Assembly: GCA_029215795.1 (NCBI GenBank)
Contig: JARDYH010000005.1
Coordinates: 38,818,001-38,882,000 of the forward strand
DNA length: 64,000 nucleotides
Reading direction: 5' to 3'
Source: Anniella stebbinsi
Taxonomy: Eukaryota; Chordata; Lepidosauria; Squamata; Anniellidae
Position numbers and translations under genes: made by a program. Of this stretch, positions 16,150 to 25,900 are shown piece by piece (the stretch's first letter is position 1; every line of letters begins with the position of its first letter). The notes under the pieces were generated by a model. That model worked only from the letters and a program-made list of their open reading frames with translations, did not search any database and was not told the DNA's origin.

Positions 16150-18629
16150 CTAGCACACAATATGAAACCAAAAAATACGTCAGGCAGCAGAGACTACTGC
16201 TATGAAATTCTTAATACTGTGGGGTGGGGAACAGAAATAATCTTAAATGTACCTATATAGTGAGAACACAGTAGCAAAACCAATAAGCTAACAACAACAA
16301 TGATTTATAGCCAGAATAAAGTCAGTATCAAAGCTCTGTTCGATCAAAAAGTTCATATTTGCTTTTTATCATTGTCTTTACAACAGTATTTATTACTGAC
16401 TCTATCTATAAGGAGAAGTGTGGGAAGCCTTTTTCCAGTTCCTTCTATTTCTAAGGAAAAAGTAAATCAAGATTACCACATTAATTCTGAAGATCCCACT
16501 TAGATTCTATTACACACACACTAAGCATACTTACTAGAGATTTACATCTAAGAAAACCATGTTTAGGATCAATACGTTAAGTTGGACATCCATAATATGG
16601 CTCAAGGAACTGACAAAATCAAGGATCAAGAGCAGCACTTACCTGAATAGTGATCTACTTTGTATGGAACAAGAGCAGGTACACCCCTGCCTATCCACCC
16701 TGGCACTAAGGGAGTATGCAAGGTGGGTGCTGCACATACAGACCCGTATGTGCGGAGGCAAATGTCACATGGCCTCCCCACTGCTTTCTCAGAGAGGAAA
16801 ATCGAGCGAATCAGGCTTCTGTGTTGAGCATATACCTCACATATCATGCTAGAGTGTGATTCTTTCTCTTTCATGCAAGGGAGAAAGGAGGAGTGTATGA
16901 CTCTTTCTCTGTCATGCAAAGATTATAGTCAGCTGGGTACCTGTTTGAACCAACCCCATGGGTGATTTCTTCCTTATCATGCTGTAACTTTTAGAGTCAC
17001 TGCAATTAGGATGCACATGCCACTTGCTTTTTGAAGGGATGGGGAAAAGTGTGGCCCTCCAGATGCTGGACTGCAACTCCCATAATCCTTCACCACAGGC
17101 TATGCTGGGTAGGGCTGATGGGAATTGCAATTTGGCAGCACTGCCTTGAGGACACACATTCCTCATCCCTGCAATACAGGATGGATGCTCCCAGGTTTTC
17201 ACCAAGTAAAGTCTTTGCAGCTCATTGAAAGTATGGTGGCACTGGACTATCATGGGTGAAATCCCTCAGTCACCTGGGATCCACATGGGTGCATACTGTG
17301 CTAATTCTAGAGCTCAATGCATGTTGGCAGAAAAGAAAACGATCCCCTGGTACAATGTGACACTGGACTTGTTAAATTTCTTCTCAGTTAGAGAGCTAAA
17401 CTTCAAACCTTCATCCTGGTGTCTATTATTTGTTTCAATCGCAGTCAAGCATCTTGAAGTATATTTAGAACAGACACACTGCATCAGAAACTCATTAGTT
17501 TTTGTTACTTTGCATTGGGAATATTAATTAAAATGCTGCAATGTCATAGCCTACTCTTCTATAGAATTTTAGGAAAAAGGAACATTCTTTACATTGTTTC
17601 AAAGAGGAATGGCCCTTGCAAACTGAATTATTTTTATTATCGTGGGTTAACTACAATGTTTAAGAATTATTTTGGGTTATAAAGATTCCTCTTACTAAAA
17701 TATTTAAAATTATTGATACAAATGTAATTTTAGATAAGAATTACACACTTTTTGCTTACTTAGTGACATGTCCAACACTTTTATACAGAACGCATTTTTA
17801 AAAATTCTTATTGCTATAATACTATTCCCCTGATTACAAACCTAATTCCAGTTTCCTCACTGAAAGAGTCTCTGGCCATGGAGGGGCAATGTGACATTGC
17901 ATGAGTACATTCTCCCTCCCTGCCACTGGGTAGACAAAATCTTGCATTTCAAAGGAAGTCCCTGCTGGCACCAATGAGGGACAGTAGACTTTAGTTTGGA
18001 CCCTGGTAAGGAAAGAAAAACTCCTCCCTCCCGGGTCCTGAGGCTTCTCAGGCTTTCCTGTGGCAGCTGTTTACATAAGAAAAAAGCACCAGTGCATCAC
18101 ATCTAGTTTGGCCCTGAGTTGTTATGTAACTTAGATGTAGGAAGTACCAATCTAGGAAAGTCACAGTGCCAAGAAGGAAGACCTTCACACACACAAACTC
18201 CCCCTGCCTCCCATGGGATAATACAGGACTGCCAGAATGAAAGCAGAATTAGCTGGAGGTTGATTAACAAGAGTCATGCATGACAGAGTTCATGAATGCA
18301 TGATCACCTGCAGCTCAGCCTGTGAACTTTTCTCATGTAAAAGTATTTAAGCCTCTGTACTGCATAGATTTGAGCCTCTGAACTTCAACTTGGATTGAAT
18401 TGTTCAACACCAAAAAAAGGAGAGCATATATTTAAAATTCTATCCTTATTTAAATGGCTATGCATACATTGCTTATAGCGACATTATCATTACCTTCTAG
18501 TCTCACTGAGATATTCAAAGAAACCAGAAGCTCTGTAATTTGTAAATGTTACTGTCAGAGTACAGCCTTAGCAGACATCTGAAAAACAGTGAGAGTCAGA
18601 AGAGACCAAGGTCATATGTGAACACATAC
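16150..18629. other. Intron 10
   Basis: It holds one short hairpin MITE (17036-17150). Nothing else is recognised. Confidence 0.45.
17036..17150. mobile_element. Hairpin MITE (CCCTCCAGATG...TGGAGG family)
   Basis: GGCCCTCCAGATGCTGGACT, GCAACTCCCATAATCC and TGATGGGAATTGCAATT are the arms of a palindromic element whose better copies are at 39381-39504 and 42320-42446. The right end is degraded. The arms would fold into one stem in RNA. Confidence 0.65.
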
Positions 18630-18803
18630 CACAGTATGGAAGCAAGAATGAAGCTGTGTTAGGAAAGGGGGCTTGTCCTGCAAGGCTAGGACTCTCTTTT
18701 CAACCATGGTACACTCTACATCATCATCCTGAATCACCACATCTTTTTTCAATATTTTGACTGCATATAGTTCTTCTGCTCCCTTCCGTTCTGCCAGCAT
18801 CAC
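18630..18803 (-). CDS. PRKCA: PRKCA exon 10: kinase N-lobe with catalytic Lys and helix C
   Basis: 174 bp, exactly 58 codons, phase 0. The acceptor is ttgtgcag|GTGATGCTGG and the donor ACTGTG|GTATGT. It encodes [20 protein letters not shown], then [20 protein letters not shown] and [18 protein letters not shown]. The Lys of YAVK corresponds to ATP-anchoring Lys368 of human PKC alpha, and the Glu of ECTMVEKR lies in helix C, where it pairs with that Lys. The exon is strongly conserved with no stop or frameshift, as expected for functional coding sequence. Confidence 0.97.
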
Positions 18804-19417
18804 CTGCACAAAAATAAAGCAGAGATTGGAAATCTTGCTAGTTGCAAGAGACAGGAGATTTTGTACAAGGACCAAGTGCAAGGAATCCTGGTAATTCAGT
18901 TCCCAGCTCTATGGTATTTTATTAAACTCTCAAAATGTTACTGTTCTTCTTTTTACAACACCTTATGAAAAAAATAATAGTTTAAACTAACAATTCCACC
19001 AGCTCTCAATAGCTAGTCACCACTCCTAGGAATCTGCATGTTTCTTGCTGTAGATGTGACACCTCATTTTAGGAGGTATCATTAAGACAAAAGAAGAATA
19101 GCAGCCCCCTTGGGAGCAAATAGATTCTTCATTTTACTGCACTATCAAAGGATAAATGTGACAAACCAAATCTTTATCATCTAGACTAGAGGATATTCCG
19201 AATTTGCAAATTCTAATTCTAATCATAAAGTAAGGTGGCCATTTGGGGGTGGGATAGGATTATTTCAAGATGCTAGTGATTCCGTGGCCAGCTGCTTGTG
19301 GAAATTTCAATAGCTTGAGAAAGTATGTGGAATACATGGACAATGTTCTCAAGTGACATTTAGGTTACTCTTATTCCTCACAACAGGTTACATTCTGAAC
19401 TGGCAGGATTTAGTGCC

Positions 19418-19560
19418 TTTATTTATTTATTTTTTTAATTAATTAATTAATTTCACTTCTATACCACCCAACAGCCAAAGCTCTCTGGGTGGTTCACAAA
19501 AATTTAAACCATCAAGTACAATTCAAAGTGTAAAACAAACCAGTATAATCTTAGGTGTGT
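19418..19560 (-). mobile_element. L2-like LINE 3' tail, second subfamily, reverse
   Basis: The plus strand reads (TTTA)n, AATTAATTAATTAATTTCAC, TATACCACCCAACAGCCAAA and GCTCTCTGGGTGGTTCACAA. Reverse complemented this is the ACCACCCAGAGAGC...GGGTGGTATA tail with an (AATT)n end. Confidence 0.75.
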
Positions 19561-19622
19561 TTAACCACTGAATTCAATTAGGCTTACCCCTAGGTAAATG
19601 TCTATAGGATTGCAGCCTTAAT
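19558..19622 (-). repeat. TGCAATCCTATGCA short repeat, reverse
   Basis: It ends CTATAGGATTGCAGCCTTA and contains AATTCAATTAGGCTTACC, reverse to the 9628 copy. Confidence 0.5.
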
Positions 19623-19759
19623 GGCATTACAGGCATTCAATGGATCTGGTTAATAAATAATACAGATTTGAAAACTTTTTATTGAAAGAGGAATAGGTGA
19701 TTTTTATTTATTTATTTTGATTTTTGTTCAAGTTGCCTTTCTATATTATCGGGGACAGC

Positions 19760-20080
19760 AATCTTATGGTCCCTAGACAACAGAGCCAGAAAACCCCACA
19801 GAACCCCACCGGCTACCTTTCCATGCTCAGGAAACAGAGCGAGGTGACAGGGAAAAGGAGGCATTCCTGGGGGCAGGGAGGGGAGAAGGCCAGTATGCCA
19901 TTTCCTATGACCTCCCCAGTTTTCTTCCCTCCCCTTCTGAGGCACTGCTGCTAGAAAGATGAAACTGCCCATCTTGCAGGAATGTAGGGTGCCTGGAGCG
20001 CTGTTGTCCTGCCCTGCATTGGATATTCCGAGTTCAGAGGCTGCCAACTATCCACACAGGATTGCACTCTATACCCAGGA
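19760..20080 (+). repeat. Unnamed dispersed repeat shared with 52590-52840
   Basis: Shared blocks in the same order are GGCTACCTTTCCATGCTCAG / GCTACCTCTCCACATTTTGA, GACAGGGAAAAGGAGG / GACAGGGAAAAGGGGG, GCTAGAAAGATGAAACTGCC / GCTAGACAGACAAAATCACC, CATCTTGCAGGAATG / CATCTAGCAAAACTG, and an end CACAGGATTGCACTCTATAC / CATAGGACTGCGCCCTAAG. No coding potential is convincing. Confidence 0.5.
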
Positions 20081-20163
20081 AACTATTACTTATGAGTACT
20101 TTGTTCCAACAGAATTTTCTGTTAGCCGCCCCAAATCCCAATATTGGGAAAAAGGCAGGATAT

Positions 20164-20210
20164 AATCATCATCATCATCATCATCATCAACAACAACAAC
20201 AGCAATAATA
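20164..20210. repeat. (ATC)n(AAC)n microsatellite
   Basis: About eight ATC units followed by five AAC units, directly after GCCGCCCCAAATCCC...GGGAAAAAGGCAGGATATAA, which resembles a LINE/SINE 3' tail. Confidence 0.85.
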
Positions 20211-20301
20211 ATTGTCAGGAAATTCCTGAATCAATAAAATACAGCATGATTTGGCAAAGCCCATCTGTCTGTCTAGAAAAACTGCCATGAGCGAGAAAGA
20301 G

Positions 20302-20347
<46 letters not shown>
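20211..20347 (+). mobile_element. R4/Dong-like LINE 3' end, short copy with (AAT)n tail
   Basis: GTCAGGAAATTCCTGAATCA, AGCATGATTTGGCAAAGCCC, CATGAGCGAGAAAGAGATAA and then about 15 AAT units. The same 3' end recurs at 21453-21590. It is a heavily 5'-truncated copy. Confidence 0.75.
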
Positions 20348-21560
20348 CTAAAATCTAAACTCAACCTGAAAAACATTTTCAAAGCCATCAACACCTACCT
20401 ACACAATCCCCATCCTCACATGCTCATTCGGAATCATACACTGGTCACACACTGAACTCGAAGAAATAAACAGACTCAATCGCACCGAAATCACAAAACA
20501 CTGCATGCTCCATCCCAACCCATGCATTGAAAGAATAGCAATCAGCAGGAAAGAAGGAGGAAGAGGTCTGCTGGACATTAACAGAATTCATGCTAAATGG
20601 ATAAAATCACTCAGAGAATTCTTCCACACCAAAAACACCCCCATTCATAAAGCCATAGTAAAAGCAGATAAAAACTACCCCCCATTCAACCTGGCACTAC
20701 AAAACGAAGATCAGACATGACCACAGGCACAAAAAGCACTCCATGGGAAGCACTACAACATAATACAGAACCCACAAATAAACAAAGAACAATCGTACAA
20801 ATAGCTCAGGAAGGGTGAGCTATTTCCAGAAACAGAAGGATTCCTAACAGCTATACAGGATAAAATTATAGCAACCATGAACTACCAAAAATACATAACA
20901 AAAGATAACAACAGACCTATGCAGGAAATGCCGTCAGCGCCAAGACACAATAGACCACATAACAGGAGGACGTAAAATTCTGTCAGGAATGGACTATGCA
21001 GACAGACACAATACAGCTGCAAAAATAATTCACCAAAATCTGGCCATCAAATTCAACCTTATCAAACAATCTACACCATACTATTCATACTCACCCGAAA
21101 ATATCTTGGAAAGTGCAGATAATGAAATATACTGGGACAGAACAATTCATATGGACAAGACAATACCCTGCAACTGACCAGACATAACGGTCATAGACAA
21201 AAAAGAAAAACACACATAGCAATACTGAATGACAAAAATGTTGTTGAAAAAGAAGAAGAGAGAGAAATATACACCACTGGCCATGGAAGGCAAAGAACTA
21301 TGGAAACAAGAAAAGGTCACAATTATTCCATTAGTCACATCAGTCACTGGCATCACATCAAAAAACTATTCAGAAAACCTCCAGGAACTGGGCCTACCAG
21401 AATACATCCACACCAACATCCAGAAAGCAGTAATAATTAAAACACACTCAATCGTCAGGAAATTCCTGAATCAATAAAAGCCAGCATGACTTGTTGGCAC
21501 AGCCCGTTATGTCCATCTAGAAAAACCGCCATGAGCGAGAAAAAGATAAATAAATAACAA
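20348..21560 (+). mobile_element. R4/Dong-like LINE, 3' half, inserted in an (AAT)n tract
   Basis: Worn C-terminal coding pieces in a plus frame: RIAISRKEGGRGLLDINRIH (about 20535), FHTKNTPIHKAIVKADKNYP, MDYADRHNTAAKIIHQNLAI (20989), YSPENILESADNEIYWDRTI, TIIPLVTSVTGITSKN and ELGLPEYIHTNIQKAVIIKT with HSIVRKFLNQ. GGRGLLD and the terminal IQKAV-RKFL phrase resemble R4-type LINEs of lizards, in which I place it tentatively. It starts directly at the end of an (AAT)n array, and Dong elements are known to target TAA repeats. Confidence 0.65.
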
Positions 21561-21623
21561 TAATAATAATAATAATAATAATAGAAGAAGAAGAAGAAGA
21601 AGAAGAAGAAGAAGAAGAAGAAG

Positions 21624-21684
<61 letters not shown>
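21557..21684. repeat. Compound triplet repeat (AAT)n(AGA)n(CAG)n
   Basis: After AAATAAATAAC come about nine AAT, about thirteen AGA/GAA and about nineteen GCA/CAG units, nearly uninterrupted. It lies in intron 9 of PRKCA, so the sense transcript would carry CUG repeats. Confidence 0.92.
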
Positions 21685-23097
21685 TGACTATTTTTAAGTC
21701 CACTACTGGGTAAACTGTTTCAGTTAAACAAAACATATTACCAACCTGTAAGTGAAACTTGATTAAAGCTCCACTGCCCTTTGCGTCAAAGGGGATCACC
21801 ACCACCCAGACACCTCCTTTGTCTCTGTGACTTCAGTCTTTATCACAACTACAGACAATATATGCAGTAACATGAAATTATACCTTCATCCTGAATTTTC
21901 TTTTATTTGTTTTTTGATGGTCCTTAAAAGTCAGAGCAACTGCCTTATTTGGGAACAAGATGTAATCTCCTCCCTCAGATAAAATTGACTATAGAGATTC
22001 TGAGGAGGTTTTTTGTGGTCAGGGTGTGGGGAGGTACTGGACTTCCTCTATAGTGGAGAACTTTATTCTGGTGCTTGAGTTATCTTCAGCTCAAGTCATT
22101 TGGAACTTGAGTCATATCTGCAGACAACTTTTTGGCAGACTGTGGGGGGGAATTGCATATGTTAACCTGTACCAGAAATACAGATCTGTACCAGAAATAC
22201 TCCAGCCATCTGCCCAAACACAGGTGACCTTTGGTCCTTTGCAAATTTATGATTTGATATCTTTGCCTTATGTCCCAGAAACAGCCATTCATTCATTTTT
22301 AAACAACTACCCATCTAGAGCGAGAATGTCATATATGGCCTAAGCAATGTCCACAGCACTTTTGTCCATTAAGCAATCATCCTTTGATTTAAAGATGTGT
22401 CACATCCATTAAAAATAATACTTTGGACCTGTTGGATGCCACAAAGATTGCACAACAAATTATTATCCTCCTCTACAGAGTGCTGGTAGTGTGGAGCTGA
22501 GATAGGATCTCATACACATGATATGGAGGTGTCCAGTAAAAACACCTTTCTGAGGCATTGGCAACAACCTTGTGGTAGAAACCTTGCTTGTATTAATAAA
22601 TTAAATATGCAAATATGTTAGTGCATTATATTCCAGGCCAGGGATTACAAACTATGAAGGTTTTGGTATGGCAAAGTGCCCGGTACTCCAGCACTGGAAA
22701 GAAAAACAGTCACCTCAACACAACACTGGATGGAGGACTTTGTCTGAACTCGTCCTGTATCATTATGAGCACAAAGAGGATGCTTACAAGGGCATTTGGT
22801 CTGCTTTTCTGGAGACTTATGCCCAGTAGTTGCTACTTTAGTGTATTTTACTTCTTCCCTTATTCAAGACCAGAAACACTGTATTCCTCCCTTTTTCCTT
22901 TCCCCCAAACATTCTGTATTGTTACTCTTTTTTATTGTTGCTTGTGTGTGTGTGTGTGTGTATTCTGCTTTTTAGGATGTGTAAATATACATACATATAA
23001 GTGTGTGTGTGAGTGTGTACACACACACACTAAATAGAAGGGGGGAAAGCAAAATCCTTATACAAGGCACATGAAAGAAATTATCAAGGTTTCCTAC
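21685..23097. other. Intron 9, part next to exon 9
   Basis: Short (GT)n and (CA)n runs occur at 22943-22962 and 23000-23030. Nothing else is recognised. Confidence 0.45.
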
Positions 23098-23241
23098 CTT
23101 TCCAAAACTCCCTTTTCCAAGCACCATAAGAAAGTTGAAATCTGTCAGCTTAACCTGATCAAGGTTATTGGATGGTAACTTACAGCTCCGGTCTTCAATT
23201 GGAGATATGACTTTGTTAGCCGAAGGTCCAAGTCTGGCTTT
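23098..23241 (-). CDS. PRKCA: PRKCA exon 9: V3 hinge and glycine-rich loop
   Basis: 144 bp, phase 0 at both ends. The acceptor is ttattag|AAAGCCAGAC and the donor GGAAAG|GTAGGA. It encodes [19 protein letters not shown], then [20 protein letters not shown] and VLGKGSFGK. The GKGSFGKV nucleotide-binding loop starts the kinase domain; its Val is supplied by exon 10. The hinge reads [11 protein letters not shown] where mammalian alpha reads EDRKQPSNN, giving two extra residues. The AGCTGTAAGTTACC that encodes them contains a GTAAGT, a possible cryptic donor. Confidence 0.95.
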
Positions 23242-24443
23242 CTAATAAACAAAGAATAATGTCCGCATTTGATTGATCCAAAAGTCTGTGACCACAGAAA
23301 AGGCTGTGTGACAAATATTGCACAAGCAAAAATTCAAAAGACACATTCCAACAATACTATGGATATTGTTATAAGTGATGCAAAGTGATAAATCTGTGCA
23401 AAGAGATAGAAGCAACATCTCTTATTGGGTTAACAAAACAAAACAAGAAAAGTAATCATTACATTCATGCCCAAATGCACAATATCAATTAATCTATGAT
23501 TTTTCTTTTCAAATATAAATAGTGTTAATAAAATTCAGGCTTTTAGTGTGTTAAGAGGACATACAAAATATTTTAAATATTCTAGTTGAAATTTACTCTT
23601 CATAGAAATGTTTTAACAGCTTCTGACATACTTTATAGAAAGATAACCTTTACTCAAACTGAACAGATAGCATATTATATCAATCAACATCACTAGGGTC
23701 ATTAGTGTTCCAACCATCATCATCAAATTTGATTTACAATCAAATATTGATCTCCGTGGAAAAATATTGTTGTACTCAAAACACTTTCCTTGAAGAGTTT
23801 TATGCTTTGTAGAGGTATTCTTTGGGGTAAACACATTTATAAAAACAATTAGCCATTCTTTATATAAATTATTTTCACACCATAGAATCTTAACATGGGG
23901 AGAATTGTAAGACTCACCTCAAGGAAATTGCCTACCTAACACATAATTGCATTGTTTCTATAAAATCTGACCCACAGCATCAGCAGGTATTAAAATAAAA
24001 TGTTTTATCAGAGACAATATTTTCTTATCTCTTTGTTTTATCTGCAATGCATTTGAAGCATTAGGATTTCAAAATAAAGTCAATTATCAGTTAGTATGAT
24101 GAGCAGAGAATGCAGCCTTCCTTGCATCCAGAGAATGCAGCCTCCCTATAGGATCTGGGGTATTTATAGTCAGATATAAGTCTGAGACACATGCCAGAGA
24201 AAAAATCCCTAGACCTTCCTTTCCATTCATGTATCTACAATTAATGCCCAATCATTTCAGTACTATAATAATGCATAAATGCAAAGATCTCCTAACTGTT
24301 TCTAAAAGGGTTTTCTCAAATACAGACATATGAGCTATGAAGGGTCAGAAACACCCCCTCTATTTTCACAGAAGAATTTAACTTATAGCTTTTTTCATTG
24401 GTAAGTACTGGCAGCATCTATTGATTGAATATACCAAATCTTT
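23242..24443. other. Start of the 33-kb intron 8
   Basis: AT-rich, no recognised repeat or exon. Confidence 0.45.
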
Positions 24444-24451
24444 CATATGTA
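24444..24451. repeat. Target site duplication CATATGTA, left copy
   Basis: It matches 29601-29608 exactly, with the inverted TAGGG/CCCTA termini directly inside. Confidence 0.8.
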
Positions 24452-24690
24452 TAGGGTGACCAGACGCCCAGATTTGTCCGGACATATCCGGGAAATGGGG
24501 TGCAAATCCGCATCCGGGCGGAAAAAACCGTTTTGGGGGGCCAAATCCGGAAATTTAGCCCCCCAAAACGGTGACCAGATGGCCCTGGGGCGAGCTGGGC
24601 CAACCGCGGGGCGGCGGGGCAAACCGGGGCAGCGGGGGGTGACGCGGCAGTGGCGCGAGGCTGGCGGCACGAGGCACCTACCGGCTGGGG

Positions 24691-24851
24691 CGTCCGTTTC
24701 CCTCCGGTGCTCGGAATCTACTGAGAAACAGGCTTCGCGGCCTATCCCTCAGTAGCGCGCCGGGTGATGACGTCATCACTCGGCGCACTGCTGAGAGACA
24801 GGCCAAGAAGCCTGTTTCTCAGTAGATTCCAAGCATGGAGGGAAACGGACG
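24691..24851. repeat. GC-rich palindrome, copy 1
   Basis: The arms CGTCCGTTTCCCTCC...GGAGGGAAACGGACG and CTACTGAGAAACAGGCTTC...AAGCCTGTTTCTCAGTAG fold around TGATGACGTCATCA (24765-24778). That centre contains the CRE-like octamer TGACGTCA. It is followed by CAGCAGCAGGTAAGG, a strong splice-donor match on the plus strand. Confidence 0.85.
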
Positions 24852-24865
24852 CCCCAGCAGCAGCA

Positions 24866-25180
24866 GGTAAGGAGCGCGTGGGGGGTAGGGGGGCGGCGTG
24901 GGTGCTCGCGGTGGGTGGGGGGCGGCGGTGCGGGTGCTCACGGTGGGGGGGCGGTGCGGGTGCTCGCGGCGGGGGGGCGGCGCGGGTGCTTGTGGCGGGG
25001 GGGCGGTGCGGGTGCTCGTGGCGGGTGGGGGGGCGGTGCGGGTGCTCGCGGCGGGTGGGGGGGCCGCGCGGGTGCGCGTGGCGGGTGTGGGGGAGGCACG
25101 GGGGCGCGGAGCGGGGGGCGGCGCGGTGGTGCACGGCGGGGGGGCGGCGCGGGGGCGCAGGGCACTTACCTGCTGGGGCT
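24866..25180. repeat. G-rich minisatellite, block 1
   Basis: Imperfect units of GGTGCGGGTGCTCGCGGCGG followed by G runs. All frames are open because of base composition; no protein is implied. Many G4+ runs suggest G-quadruplex potential on the plus strand. Confidence 0.88.
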
Positions 25181-25182
25181 TC

Positions 25183-25332
25183 CCACCGGTGCTCGGAATC
25201 TACTGAGAAACAGGCTTCGCGGCCTATCCCTCAGTAGCGCGCCGGGTGATGACGTCATCACTCGGCACACTGCTGAGAGACAGGCCAAGAAGCCTGTTTC
25301 TCAGTAGATTCCAAGCACGGAGGGAAACGGAC
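25183..25332. repeat. GC-rich palindrome, copy 2
   Basis: Nearly identical to copy 1 (centre 25247-25260), except that the left arm starts later at CCACCGGTGCTCGG. Again followed by GCAGCAGCAGGTAAGGAGCG and a G-rich minisatellite, so copies 1 and 2 look like a segmental tandem duplication of about 480-490 bp. Confidence 0.85.
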
Positions 25333-25347
25333 GCCCCAGCAGCAGCA

Positions 25348-25885
25348 GGTAAGGAGCGCGTGGGGGGTGGGGGGGCGGCGCGGGTGCTCGCGGTGGGTGG
25401 GGGGCGGCGGGGCGGGTGATCGCGGCGGGGGGGTGGCGCGGGTGCTCGCGGCGGGGGGGGGCGGTGCTGGTGCTCGCGGCGGGTGGGGGGGAGGCGCGGG
25501 GGCGCGGGGCGGGTGGGGGTGCCGTGCGGGGGCTCGCGGCGGGGGGCGGCGCGGGGGCTCGCGGCGGGGCGGGCGGTGCAGGTGGTGCAGGTGCTCGCGG
25601 CGGGTGGGGGGGCCGCGCGGGTGCGTGCGGCGGGGGGGCCGCGCGGGTGCACACGGCGGGTGTGGGGGCGGCGCGGGGGCTCGCGGCGGGGGGGGCGGTG
25701 CGGGTGCTCGCGGCGGGGGGGGGCCGCGCGGGTGCGTGCGGCGGGGGGGCGGCGCGGGTGCGCACGGCGGGTGTGGGGGAGGCGCGGGGGCGAGGGGCGG
25801 GTGGGGGTGCCATGCAGGGGCGCGGGGCAGGGGGGCGGCACGGAGGCGCACGGCGGGGGGGCGGCGCAGGGGCGCGGGGCACCTG
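25348..25885. repeat. G-rich minisatellite, block 2
   Basis: The same unit type as block 1, continuing after palindrome copy 2. Variants are GCGCGGGTGCTCGCGGCGGG, GCGGGTGTGGGGGAGGCGCG and GCACGGCGGGGGGGCGGCGC. Its long open frames on both strands are composition artefacts. Confidence 0.88.
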
Positions 25886-25900
25886 CTGGGGCTTCCTTAG

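Noticed and set aside
16912..17253. 113-codon minus-strand frame
   Set aside because: It spans a hairpin MITE and intron sequence, with no homology or splice logic.
20505..21477. Host gene in the 20.5-21.5 kb plus-strand frames
   Set aside because: The frames are broken, lie between (AAT)n tracts and match LINE C-terminal phrases, so they are retrotransposon remains.
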